Source: Chiua virens (taxonomy: Eukaryota; Basidiomycota; Agaricomycetes; Boletales; Boletaceae). From it: 64,000 nucleotides of DNA. The stretch lies in contig JAHNUO010000008.1 in the NCBI GenBank assembly GCA_019787685.1, positions 558,001 through 622,000 on the forward strand, in the 5' to 3' direction. The position numbers were made by a program, and so were the translations under genes. The notes under the pieces were generated by a model. The model saw only the letters and a list, made by a program, of their open reading frames with translations. It had not been told where the DNA came from and did not search any database. The stretch's first letter is position 1, and every line of letters begins with the position of its first letter. Below are positions 44,834 to 55,360 of this stretch, piece by piece.

Positions 44834-46882
44834 TCATCCTTTCTTTCCCTTCTTTTTCTTGTTGGCAGGTACGGAAGGCGGTGGCAGCTCAACAGAACCT
44901 CCAGCTGCCTCAGCTTCTGCACCTTGACCTTGTTCAATCTTTGAGCGTGCTTCCAAGAAGAACATGACGTCTCTGAGTTGGTCTTGCAATTCGGATATTT
45001 TCGTGTCGCGCTCCTCTTTCTGTTTCTCCGAGAGATCCACCTTCTCCTTCATCTTTTCCAAGTTACTCAGCAATCCTTCGCTAACTGCCTTTTCTTCCTT
45101 GAGCTCTTTCTCAAATTTCCGAGCGAGTTCGGCAGCTTTCTCCGCCCTTTTCTCTACCCTCTGCTTTTCCCGATGTATCGTCTCCAGACTCTCCTCTTCT
45201 TCGCGTCGACGTAGCTGTTCCCGAGTCATTGCATCGGTCCTTCTTTCCTCTACTTCACGACCGAGCTTCTGAACCATGGACCGCAGCTCGTCAACCTGGG
45301 TCTTCAGTTGTGTAATTTGTTCCTCGTAGAACAACCTCTGGGAATCGAGTTGAGATGTAAGCAGATACGAATATTCAATGCCAATAGCTTCGATCTTCTC
45401 CGCGCTAAGAGCATCCGCGTGACTCGGTCCCAGTGCGCCGTCGTCCCTGGCGCTCGTACCCATGGAAGACGAGGCCGAGGGTAGTTCGACCAACTTTCCA
45501 TCTGCTTTGTTCTGAATCAGCCGGTGGACATACCCATCCCCGGCATAGTCCCAGACGCGCTGGGTTTCCAATTCGAGGGCATAAAGATGCGTCGTGCTTT
45601 CGTAGTGGGCGTGGGCGTGGGCACGACCGTACCGACCGCAACCAATGTTACCGCAAATGAGACATATCCAAAGATTCGTTGTGGACGGACAGTCGGCACA
45701 GGCGGACATGGACGGCGTGGCTGCGTTCACAAATGGAATGGTACGTGACCGCGATGCAGTAGGATGAGAAGATAGGAGCGTCTGAGAGTATCGACACACT
45801 GGACAGCTATTTATTTGTATATGAATTGATCTCTCGGGGAGGGTATCGAGAATAGTGAACGGACCGACTATCTCCCCATTTGCTAAGACACATGCAGTGG
45901 AATGTGTGGGAGCAAGGGACTGTAATCAGACCCGTGACCGCGGCGTCCATTCTTTCGAGGCACACTGGACATGTTGGGAGTTCGTATGTCTGGGACTGTG
46001 GAGAGCCCAAGCGGGATATTGCTGCGGACACGGAGTCGTTCGTGTCAATCTCCACGGATAAAACGCGTACAACATGACATGTTTCCGGCTGCGAACAGGT
46101 TCAAGCCAGTGCCACACAAAAAGCATTAGCAAGTCACTCACGTCCATCGAATTGAACGGCTTCCCATTATAAGCTTCTACGAATTCCGTCGCCGCTTCTG
46201 ACCGTCGAAACCTGATTAAAGCCATCGACCGATTGGGCATGGAATCTCTAGAAAGAATATCCTGGAGAGTCACGATATGCGGGAAGTGAAACATGAGATG
46301 GGTACTGACCGAACTAGTCGCAGATGTGCCATTCCTTCCGCGGCCGGTGCAACAAACGCAAGAAAATCCGAGGGTGTCATCCATGCTGGGACAGGCAAGG
46401 ACACCTAGGGTGACTCCACCATCAAGGTCTACTTGACTTGTCGAGGACGAATCCAGCTTGTCGGTGTCTGGCCGTTTGTCACTGGTCGCGGTAGACATGC
46501 ACGACGCCTTCCGGCAAGTTGGTAGAACCAGACTTGGTACGGGAGTGTGGAACAAAAGTTGCAGTAGCAGGCCCTGTCGGCAATGCATTGTGCATTGATA
46601 AAAAAGGAACGATGCTGATGACGCATACCGCTAACATTCTCATTCGTTTTGCCAGCATAGACAGACATGTTCTCGAAATCAATCCAGTCCAGTCGGATGG
46701 GGCCAAATCTGTAGTCTTTGTGAGCGGGGTTGAATATCGCGTTCCTTCGCGAGGTCGACTTTGCAGATTGAGGTGGAAGGTGTTCGAATACTGATTTCGG
46801 CAAGAACGTGTCGACGATGGGGATGCGACTGAGATATCTCAGCTTTTCTTTGCACGATGATTCGTATGTGGTACCCGCGCAT
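44834..46882 (-). CDS. BRAP2/ETP1-type RING and UBP zinc-finger ubiquitin ligase (apparent frameshifts)
   Basis: Cytosolic E3 ligase related to human BRAP and yeast Etp1. Order: MRGYHIRIIVQRK start, YLSRIPIVDTFLPKSVFEHL, FNPAHKDYRFGPIRLDWIDF, then the BRAP N-terminal domain (EGVVHVYRD, GVTLGVLA, VPAWMTPSDFLAFVAPAAEG, NRSMALIRFRRSEAATEFVE, YNGKPFNSMD). RING follows: [40 protein letters not shown]. Then the UBP finger (NLWICLICGNIGCGRYGRAH, RVWDYAGDGYVHRLI), YSYLLTSQLDSQRLFYEEQ, a long coiled coil, and the tail NKKKKGKKG. Three single-base insertions shift the frame near 46842, 46484 and 46393; none can be spliced out. Downstream of 46390 the frame is intact, so RING, UBP and coiled coil are unaffected. 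Confidence 0.9.
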
Positions 46883-46967
46883 TATGCTCCGGAATGGTGT
46901 AACATATTGCTAGCAGTGAGAGTAGCCTATCGTGGAAATTACCCGTTCAGCGTTGTCAAACTCAACC

Positions 46968-49004
46968 ATGTCGGACTTCCTTGCTGATACAAAATTTCGC
47001 TGTTTCTGTGACGCAGTTCTCACTGGGAAAGGCAAGAGTAGCAGTTGCCGAGGTGTCCGTCTCCGAGTTGGATAGTGTCGCCAATGATCATCGCTCGCGA
47101 TGATGGCTCTCAGGTATGTGCGCGCCATTCACCTGATTAAAACTGCTCATTCACGCCTAGGGTGCGATGGGTGCCAATAAGCCACCGATATGGCCCAGTT
47201 TTCACCTGACGTGGCATATCCTGGCTGAACGAGTCGCGTTAGATGAGGGCGAGATGTCAACGCGATCCCTCGTGACGAGCTTCGCAAGGTTCACTCGAAA
47301 CCTAGTGGCAGCTGTACCCGCCAACCAGCAGAATGCATTGTGAGTGTAAATGATCATGTTTCCCCATCACAGCAAGACCGACTTCAGAGTCTCAAGCGAG
47401 AGCGAACCTTGTTTGCGACGCATCCTTCACGCTTACAGTTCCTGGTCAGCAACACAGGATCCGCAATGTGAGCCAAGCCTTTTTGTGGCGATCGAATGGT
47501 CAATCTGGATTAGATCTCACACAGCTTACGCGATAACGCGGATGATGGTGCAGACCCTCTCAAACATAGTAACGTCGAACGATACCCTCATGACTTGTCT
47601 ATGGGAAATGTACTTGAACCTGCCTGAGGAACAAGTGGTACTCATGTGAGTGTTGAGCGGATGCCTATGACTGTCCAGCTTTCTCGTCTTACCATGCGAA
47701 GTCGGCTGTTGGGCTCGCCAGATACTCGAACAATTATATCGCTCCTTGTATTATTAATGAATTGCGTACACGAGAACAACCATCGGCGGTGCGTGATTTA
47801 TTGTCCCTCCTTCCTCTGTTTTATCTCTTTTACCCTTCCTGTCACTCAAGGGCACTACTTTCCGAGACGCAAGTTGGTGCTAGGCTATGTATCGCGCTCT
47901 TAGATCGCATAGTAATGCTGTACGATGCAGACATATCTAGCGACGAAGGGAAGGCATTTGACTATGGGTGAAAGATGGTTTACCCGTCCCTGGACTACAT
48001 ACTGAGCTATTTTTGCTAGGTACCATTTGTTCACACACTTGTTCGACGGCGGATTCGCTCCAAAGTTGTATGCGAATCTGAGAGTGTATGTTTCCTTCTG
48101 CCTTCCTTAGCAATGGTTATTCCATAATGCCGAAAGTCCAGATGGGATAATTGCGCCCCACCAAACCACATTACTCAAATTATTAGACTCGTACCTCCAG
48201 TCCTCACATTCGTCAGCAACTCTCGTGAATATGTGCCCTATGCTAACAGCATGCTTCTTCGAACTCTGTACGTTTTCCATCGAGGCGGTCAAAGAATCGG
48301 GTGGGTCCGGGTCCGGAGATAATATGGCCAGCCACAATGACGACATACCAGAACAGGGTGTCTTGGATCTTCTCCTGCCAAAAGCATGCGAGGCACTTGT
48401 CCTCGTGACACAATGCCTTGTCAGCGCTATGCTAGAGTTCGAAGAAGGTCATATTAAAGAGAAATCGAGCAGCAGTACTCATCCGAGGCGCCGTGTCACC
48501 ACATGGTCAAGACATGGCAGTATGCGCCATCAGGTAAGCCCATTTGAATTTCATATGGCGGCGTGCCTAGATGGAACATTGCAACAGAATTACTGCGGTA
48601 TCTGGATATTTTTCTCCCCCGGATTAATTTCGGGAAGCCGGTCTCACCTTCACAGGCAGTCCGAATTACTCCTGGGGCCACGGACCCAACGGGGTTTTCG
48701 TATGTAAAACGTGATCTCGTACGCCTCTTGGGCGTGTTGTGCCACAAGGACAGGAAAATCCAAGATTCCATTCGCAATTGCGAGGGTATTACTGTGGTAA
48801 TGAACATGTGTGTTGTGGATGAACGCAATCCCTGTGCGTTGTCCAACTTTTTGCTTAGATAGTTCGGAGTTAATGCAGTGGTTAGATCTGCGCGAGCACG
48901 CCATCTTCACTCTTCACAATCTCTTAGAAGACAACGAAGAGAACCAGAGTGCGGTGAACAATATACAACCTTCTGAAAGGTGGGATCAAGATGGAATGTT
49001 ATAG
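46968..49004 (+). CDS. Ataxin-10 homologue
   Basis: Armadillo-like helical repeat protein with the C-terminal ataxin-10 domain; fungal members are linked to cytokinesis. Diagnostic segments: SFARFTRNLVAAVPANQQNA, LRRILHAYSSWSATQD, MMVQTLSNIVTSNDTLMTCL, LWEMYLNLPEEQVVLIRLLG, VKRDLVRLLGVLCHKDRKIQ, ITVVMNMCVVDERNP and LREHAIFTLHNLLEDNEENQ, then a stop at 49002-49004. About eight introns. The 5' end is uncertain: ATG 46968 (MSDFLADTKFRC) needs one or two one-base shifts to reach the main frame. ATG 47084 (MIIARDDGSQ) enters it directly through a canonical intron. The gene is head to head with the BRAP2-like gene, leaving only 85-200 bases between starts. Confidence 0.86.
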
Positions 49005-49074
49005 CGGTCACTTTTGTGTAAAAAAGTTGAAAGCGGAAAAATAGACAAAAGCGACGACCACGCATTAATGTCCA

Positions 49075-50760
49075 TTACTCTTCTTCGTCCTCTTCAAAGG
49101 TCAACGTCCTCTTCGTCTTCCGTGCACCCGAACCAGCTTTTCGCACTCTATACTCTTCGTCTTCTTCCTCGCTTTCTACGTCCATGTCATGAGTGTCGTC
49201 ACCGCCATGACCCTTTCTTTTCCGTTCTTGTTGTTGTTGTTGATCAATCCTTGCATCCAAGCGGTCCAGAGGATCCTCTTCTTCTTCCCGGCGACGTCGC
49301 TTTTTGCCTGTACCTTCTACGTCCCCTCCATCTTCGTCCGACTCGTCAGCGACGACAAAGTCATCTTCCTGATACTCCCCGCCCTTGCGTGACTCTGCCT
49401 TTCGTTTGGCACGTGCGTCATCTTCATCCTCAGAGCCTTCATACTCTGGTTCTTCGTCGTCTGTCCAAACATCGTGGCTTGTGCGTTTCCTTTGACCACC
49501 GCTCCGTTTTCTGCGCAGTCCGAGTCCTGATTCGTCTGTTTTCTTTTTAGACTTCCTGGCGGAAAGTTTCAATAACTCTTGTTTCTCTCGCTCAGGGTCC
49601 ATAGTGGGATCAGGGGCCATGCGTAGTCGCGCAACTTTACTATGTTTTTGACCCACCGCGCGGACTAGCATACGATGCGTTTCAGACTGCATACCAGTCG
49701 GGCGCAAGGTCATATAACCGGTGATGACGGCTTCTGCCTGAAGAACCTCCGACCGCTTATGTTGTGCGACAAGATAGGTTAGGCCTTGAGATTTTAAGCC
49801 GTTTTGCTGCGATGTAGACGGGGTACTCTGAGAAGCCGATAGGGAACTTCCGATCGGCTGACGAAAGACACCGCCAGAAGTGTCGATGGTCTGGTTGATA
49901 TCAAATAGTTCTTTTCCTAACCGGAGACTCATGGAACCATCAGACCAACGGATTATTCGACTGTTCGATTGGCGTTTCTATAATTGACATGAAACACAGT
50001 GCTGTTGGGGTACGGGGACACTCACATCCTGGCCAAATTCGTCCTTAATCCACCTCCATCGGATGGTATTTTCCACCTTGAGTTTTATGGACATGCTTTT
50101 CTCACGGGCGCTTTCATTCGCATGGGAGTCTTCTTCGTCTTGTTCCGGACCCACATAGGTATCAGGATGAAATGGCTTTGAGTCCACTTTAACGAAATTG
50201 GGTGCGCGAATAACCCAATGCTAGGAGTGATCAGTGTTATTCCAGCCGACGGAGAATTATATTTTACATCACCGTCAGAGGTCCTTGGCATTGGAATGTT
50301 CGGTATGGAAACGTTCGCCTCCTGAAGCTGTCTTACCACAGCAGGGGGTTCCTCGTTCTCGTGATACTCCAACGCATTTCTATGATCTTTTTCCCTCTGT
50401 GAAAGCTCATCAGAATCGTAGCCCGATTCCACAGGTGTTGCAGCCAAGCTGCTGTAGACGCGTAGTGTGAGCACAAGGAATTGTCTTGAGAGCGACATGA
50501 AATACGCACGTTTCGGACTTGACTTGTTTAGACTCGTCTACTTCTGCCTCTTGACCGAAAAGGTCGTCCATTGCTTCGTCCCCGCCGTCCCGGTGCGTCA
50601 CAGTATGTGGAGGGCTGGGGTTTGGTTCGTCTTTGACCTCCGGGTCATTGCCTGACGTCTCCATATCAACATCTTGGTCGAGAGCAATGGTCGAGAAGGT
50701 CTGGGGATAGCTGCGGTTGTAACGCACAGGTTCCTCCAATGCACCTGCGAGCGAAGACAT
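49075..50760 (-). CDS. LEO1: LEO1, Paf1-complex subunit
   Basis: Subunit of the Paf1 transcription elongation complex on RNA polymerase II. Start MSSLAGALEEPVRYN (50760), with the acidic stretch DEAMDDLFGQEAEVDESKQ. The core follows: VESGYDSDELSQREKDHRN, RQLQEANVSIPNIPMPRTSD, HWVIRAPNFVKVDSKPFHPD, IKLKVENTIRWRWIKDEFGQ, IIRWSDGSMSLRLGKELFD, and VLQAEAVITGYMTLRPTGMQ. The C-terminal third is acidic/basic low complexity (GLGLRRKRSGGQRKR, DDEEPEYEGSEDEDD) ending TLTFEEDEEE. About three short introns; the 3' exon is one long open frame. An inner Met at the DDLFGQ segment is an alternative start. It converges with the ataxin-10 gene, with only 70 bases between stops. Confidence 0.93.
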
Positions 50761-51254
50761 ATCGGTCGAATCCAAGACAAGACTCGGATGACTAAATTTG
50801 CTAAGCATTCCGATATTTGGTTCGACTTCAATTAGAATTCTAGTTTGCAAGTTCCCACTGTCATCTACACCCTTTCTACCACTGACGTTGGAGTTGTAAT
50901 AGATTTGTCCGGTGCTATGCACCCAGCTCTGAGCACTGGTTGCGGCGGTGTGGCTGTCCTGCTTTTCCAGAACGACACTTTAGAAAACCTCCGAGATAAC
51001 ACGCCGTTGATAAATGTACACAATCCTCGGAATTGCGATACTAGTTGGCATGCGGGCACCAGTTCTGGTAGTATGTCATTGAAGGTTTGCCACGAATATT
51101 CTCCCGACAAGTGAACCTTCCGTTCAGGGTATCATCCACGTAGATGTTTGCTAGCGCTCGATGTCCGGCGCCGACTCGGAGGTTACAGCAACATGCTGTT
51201 GTGACCGCTTCTGTACTGATCGTTGCACATATAAAGTCGTGAAATCCAACTAAC
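50761..51254. other. Divergent intergenic region of LEO1 and orphan paralogue 1
   Basis: Contains short unsupported frames and, near its right edge, the TATA box listed separately. No repeat seen. Confidence 0.5.
51230..51236 (+). promoter_or_regulatory. TATA box before orphan paralogue 1
   Basis: TATAAAG in the context GCACATATAAAGTCG. It is only 25 bases before ATG 51255 and 49 before ATG 51279, which argues that translation may start at the second Met (MDRDPGYF). The paralogue at 55361 has a similar element. Confidence 0.5.
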
Positions 51255-52674
51255 ATGTCCTCACTATCGTTAACCCTCATGGATAGAGACCCAGGCTACT
51301 TCCCAGAGTCATACTCTAGTCTTTACAACCCGGTGGTTGACGATAGTCACCATATGCAATATAACGACATCAGAGACGACTTGTATCCCTCCTCCTGTGA
51401 TACTTCCAAGGTCGCTGCTTTCACCATGCACCCCAATGTGAGTGCGATGTTCATCTAGGTGGTGCGATCAGCTGAATCTTGTTAGATGTCCATCGACATC
51501 GATTATATTCATGCTCCTTTCGATGACGTGTCCTATGTTCCAAATGCTCTATATCATCTAGGCGATATATCTACCAACCAACGGCAACACCCTGGCCAAC
51601 AGCTTTATATTGATACCCAACTGGAGCCCTATCAGACCAACGATTCGGGTAGTTCCACGGCTTCCAGCGGCTGGTTATTGTCGACACCCTATTCTGGCTA
51701 TCCTGATGCGCAATCAGCTATCCATATTTCATCGCCCCATTCTGCTCCTGCGGTGAGTGGAATGCTGATATCGGTATGTGTAAAAGACATAATTAGCACG
51801 ATCGCTTTTGATTTCTCTGGCTTGTAGGATTCCTTTCAGCACAAATCACCCATTCCGCCGTCACCCTCGTCATACAACCCATCATACATGGAATCGGAAG
51901 TATTCGAACCTAACCTAACCCCTCTTCCTATCGCCGCATCGGTAAAGTTCCCCTGTCTAGTAGTGTAGATATCGATTGATTTGCAATTAGGACGTAGAAA
52001 CCCAAGTGCCAATGCCTCACATACTTGAATGGAAAAGAGTGGTGGAGGATTATGGGACAAAAGACTTCGTCCCTCAGACCGTCTATCAACCGTATACAGA
52101 AGCTGACAGGAAACGGTACATTCGGGAGGTGGAGTTGCAACCAACTATCCTTTTCCAGTCGGATGACCCATTTGACATGGGCATACGCCTCGATGATGCT
52201 CTCAAGCAAAGACTGAAGAATCTACAAGGCAGGGACGAGCGTATGTTCGTGCACTGCGGACCCTCCGTGTCGATTCGCATCCAAGTACGTACTGGGATGC
52301 TTTATTACCTTAGTTTATCGACATAATTTTCCAGTGGCCTGGCTATCAATCATGGTCAAAACAGATTCCGACCAAGGACTTTAGGAATCCAAAAGGCCCC
52401 ATCACCAAAGCAAAACTTGCAAAGAATATCGCCACGTGCATTAAACACTTTATAGAGGTGTGTATAATTCGGCGCCCCTAAATTCACGAGCGTTTCGCTC
52501 AAGTTATTCTAGGATATGCAAGGCAAGCCTATGGAGGCAGAGTCTGATAAAAGGTGGAAAGTTGGAGAACGGTACATCAAAGTGGAAGACCTTATATTAG
52601 TCTCCCTCCATCATGTTTCGAAAGGAAGTTGGCAACCCCAACTTCGCCTGCGTCGTGCTCCGTTTTTTTATTAA
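51255..52674 (+). CDS. Orphan family protein, tandem paralogue 1
   Basis: No named domain recognised. The N-terminal half is Ser/Tyr/Pro-rich and probably disordered (DRDPGYFPESYSSLYNP, then PFDDVSYVPNALYHLGDI). The C-terminal half, about 190 residues, is conserved with the copy at 55361-56760: ILEWKRVV, DFVPQTVYQPYTEADRKRYI, MGIRLDDALKQR, CGPSVSIRIQ, WPGYQSWSKQIPTKDF, GPITKAKLAKNIATCIKHFI, RWKVGERYIKVEDLILVSLH and HVSKGSWQPQLRLRR. Introns fall directly after SIRIQ and after KHFIE, as in the paralogue. It ends at TAA 52672-52674. Either ATG 51255 or 51279 may be used. It may be a fungal regulatory or DNA-binding protein, but that is only a guess from the basic, aromatic-rich core. Confidence 0.76.
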
Positions 52675-53481
52675 TGGGACAAAACTCTTTCGTCGATCTC
52701 TGTCTCATGATCTTTGTCCGGTGACAAGTTTTATTCTTCCGGTTATTGTTTGCTTCGTCTACGATGATACGTTCTTTTCCTCATAATTGCTTGCGTGGTA
52801 TATTACATGTTCGTCGTGTTCGGTCGCTCGTTTCTGGCTAGTAGATTTGGCCTGTCCTCTCCTTATTCTTGTCAAATGAAATTTTATAATGTACTTTGTC
52901 GATGGGTCAGATCTTATAGTGGAAACAGAGATGCCTGTACCAGGATGGTGATTCAACAAACAAGGACAGTATCGAAATGGGATATCATAAATATTATTCC
53001 GGATGGTCGATAATCTTCGGGGGAAATTCATAAGCGCAGAACGTATGCGCTTCAAAACTCGATCCGAACATGACAACACTAATCGAGCACCGAAAATGAC
53101 TCGAGGACTTGATATCGAGTCCATCTGCAAACTTGAGAACGTTCAGAAGATGGTCGAACCGTGTCACCATTTTCCAAGAACACTATGTTACAGTCAAGCG
53201 TATGACTCAAAGAAGTCAAGGCCCATTAGGCTTGCATGGGAGACAATCCTCTGTTTCACGGATGCCAACTTCCTTCGGGCAATCCTGCGCACTTCCACCG
53301 TCTGGGGTAAGTTCACCCGTGACCTGTCACGATTTGTGATCAGCACACCCATCGCACGGGAGAAAGAGAATATGTTGCCAACGTCGTAGTCACAATGTTT
53401 CACTATTTCCGAGTGGTTTGCATTGTACCTGAGCGTCGATACGGATGAGCCTCGTCATTGCACCCGCATGAGCAAGACAAC
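52675..53481. other. Intergenic, no clear gene
   Basis: Overlapping open frames on both strands (plus 53003-53389, minus 53194-53403) have no recognisable content. The minus frame could be a 3' exon of the small secreted protein if the GTAAGT at its stop is used as a donor; see that entry. Confidence 0.45.
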
Positions 53482-53649
53482 TTACTCGCAGTGCGTGATG
53501 AGAACATGCGTTTTCTCGTCCTCCTTATAACAGGTAGCGTAGGGGTTCAAGTGATAGTACTGGTCGAGCGCCCCGGCGCATAGAGCGCAGTGATACGCTG
53601 CAGCGTACGCAGCGCATGCGAGAACGGCGAAGACGCGTAAAAGAGTCAT
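53482..53649 (-). CDS. Small secreted cysteine-containing peptide
   Basis: A 55-codon frame starting MTLLRVFAVLACAAYAAA, a short positively charged then hydrophobic signal peptide with AAA cleavage region. The mature peptide is YHCALCAGALDQYYHLNP plus YATCYKEDEKTHVLITHCE: four cysteines, two in a CxxC pair. A TATA box lies 52 bases upstream at the expected spacing, so this ATG is preferred over the longer in-frame reading. The last bases GAGTAAGT contain both the stop codon and a strong donor, so the peptide may instead splice (for example to an acceptor near 53430) and be longer. No family recognised. It could be an effector-like or signalling peptide; this is inference from size and cysteines only. 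Confidence 0.5.
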   Translation of the reverse strand: MTLLRVFAVLACAAYAAAYHCALCAGALDQYYHLNPYATCYKEDEKTHVLITHCE

Positions 53650-53700
53650 GATGTGCAAGTCGAGGAACGATTGCTGAGAGCAGGCCCGGGCATGGTGACC

Positions 53701-53706
53701 TTTATA
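53701..53706 (-). promoter_or_regulatory. TATA box of the small secreted peptide
   Basis: TATAAA on the minus strand, 52 bases before the ATG at 53649. Consensus and spacing fit a TATA-driven, possibly strongly regulated promoter. Confidence 0.5.
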
Positions 53707-55235
53707 TTCGGTTTCGTTGCCTCTGGCGGATCTGATCCTCCGTTCAAGGGCGTTTGAGAAGGGACCCAACTTGGATAGAGAGTGTTTGTTGCATATCAAC
53801 TCCCAAAAAGACGTTGCTCGTGAATCGAGAAGACAGAGTGGTGGCACTCATTTTATTCCGAATTACCTGTTGAGACTCGATAGAGATGGCATTGCACGCA
53901 CATTGATCGATATCAGAACGCGCGAAGCAGGAATATGGTGGGTGTAAACGTCGGCCAAGGGAGAGATGACCTATTTGGGTTGCCAATGACCTACTTGACC
54001 TCTGGGAAGAAAGGGAGGTCAATATCGAGGACACATTGCGAATCGCGGATGTGTGCGGGTCGTTTGGCTGGTGTAAAATACAGTGAAAGGAAGATGAAAG
54101 GACTCGACGACGTACGACTCGGTACGAGCTGTCCGATCCGACGTCGGAGTGACGCGCCGCTTCAACCGAATTTGGCCCAAGCACAACTAGTACTATTGCT
54201 ACTCGTGAGATATCGATGTCAAGACTCGGACAGGGTAGAGGTATACTAACCGGGTACACTGTTGTTTGGCCGCAGAGCTGCTAAGTCACTTACAAAGTTC
54301 CGCCTCCAAATTGATGGCGCTCCTACTATCCAAGGTTTCGATTCGACTTGGATGCAACGACACCCAGCTATTTGAAGCATACAAGCAAGCTGTGGGGTAG
54401 GTAGGCTTTCAGTTGCGACGACCTACAGCATGTATGATGTCACGAGGAGTTCTAGGTACCAGCCATTAATTAAGCCGCACAGCTTGTTCAACGGATCTCT
54501 CGTCCTAAGAGCACCGCGGGCATCGGCCCACACTACATAGTGCCACCCTTGAAAGACCTTTTTGGCGGAATCAATCCTGCTCCGGTGCCGGTCTAGTGTT
54601 CGGACCGAGGCAAAGCGCAGTCAGCATAGTCTGTCACGGACTCCTGGACGTAAAATGCAGCCAGCACCAAGCTGTGGTTGGATTGCGAATCTATAATAAG
54701 AAGCGTAACTCGGGTCTGCTGCTTGACAGCATCGTGGACAGCATCGTGAGTAGCTGTGTTCCCAAGGTCGTTGTGGCACGCCGTTCTCGTTATCTTGCTG
54801 TAGGACATGACGACTCGGACGCAATGCACGCACATTATTCACGATTAGTATTGATCCATTCCTTAACTCGCGTCGACGCGGCAAGGGAATTTGTTTCGTT
54901 CGCCTAACTCAGACTCACTTCGAATTCTAGGCTGAGGTGTCCATCCAATGTGAAGCTTGTAGTCTTGGAAGCTGGCACCCACACATCGTAGTAGTATGTA
55001 TGCGCAAGGGTTATGGTAGTAGTGCGGTCAAAGAATCTGCACTAATCTTGATCCAGGTCTGGCGGGTTGCATGGCATATCAATCCAGCACCTACCCAGGA
55101 TCTGGCAGAATATTCCTTCCGCCTTTCCCCCGCAATAGTACTACCCTTTCCGTCATTCCGCCGACGGGGCTAGATATGGGTGCTAGTGACCACCTGCCCA
55201 AAGACCGGATGTTGAAGGTACTGGTAGGCCACATA

Positions 55236-55242
55236 TATAAAG
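55236..55242 (+). promoter_or_regulatory. TATA box before orphan paralogue 2
   Basis: TATAAAG within CCACATATATAAAGG, similar to the CACATATAAAG of paralogue 1. It is about 120 bases before the chosen ATG at 55361. Confidence 0.45.
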
Positions 55243-55360
55243 GTTGGTATAATTCTGTTCCACTAGCATCCAAATTCACCCTTGTCAAAGTTCACGCTAA
55301 GTCCCGGCGTGTGATACTAGTAACGCGTCAGACGGGGTCACATACAAATCAATCTCGGCT

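Larger units (their letters stand above)
53650..55360. other. Intergenic, 1.7 kb without a supported gene
   Basis: Holds the TATA boxes of the small secreted peptide (left) and of orphan paralogue 2 (right). The open frames present, including a 171-codon minus-strand frame overlapping the peptide promoter, show no domain or splice pattern. No transposon feature seen. Confidence 0.5.

Noticed and set aside
53744..54259. 171-codon minus-strand frame
   Set aside because: No domain, no signal peptide, and it overlaps the region upstream of the small secreted peptide.
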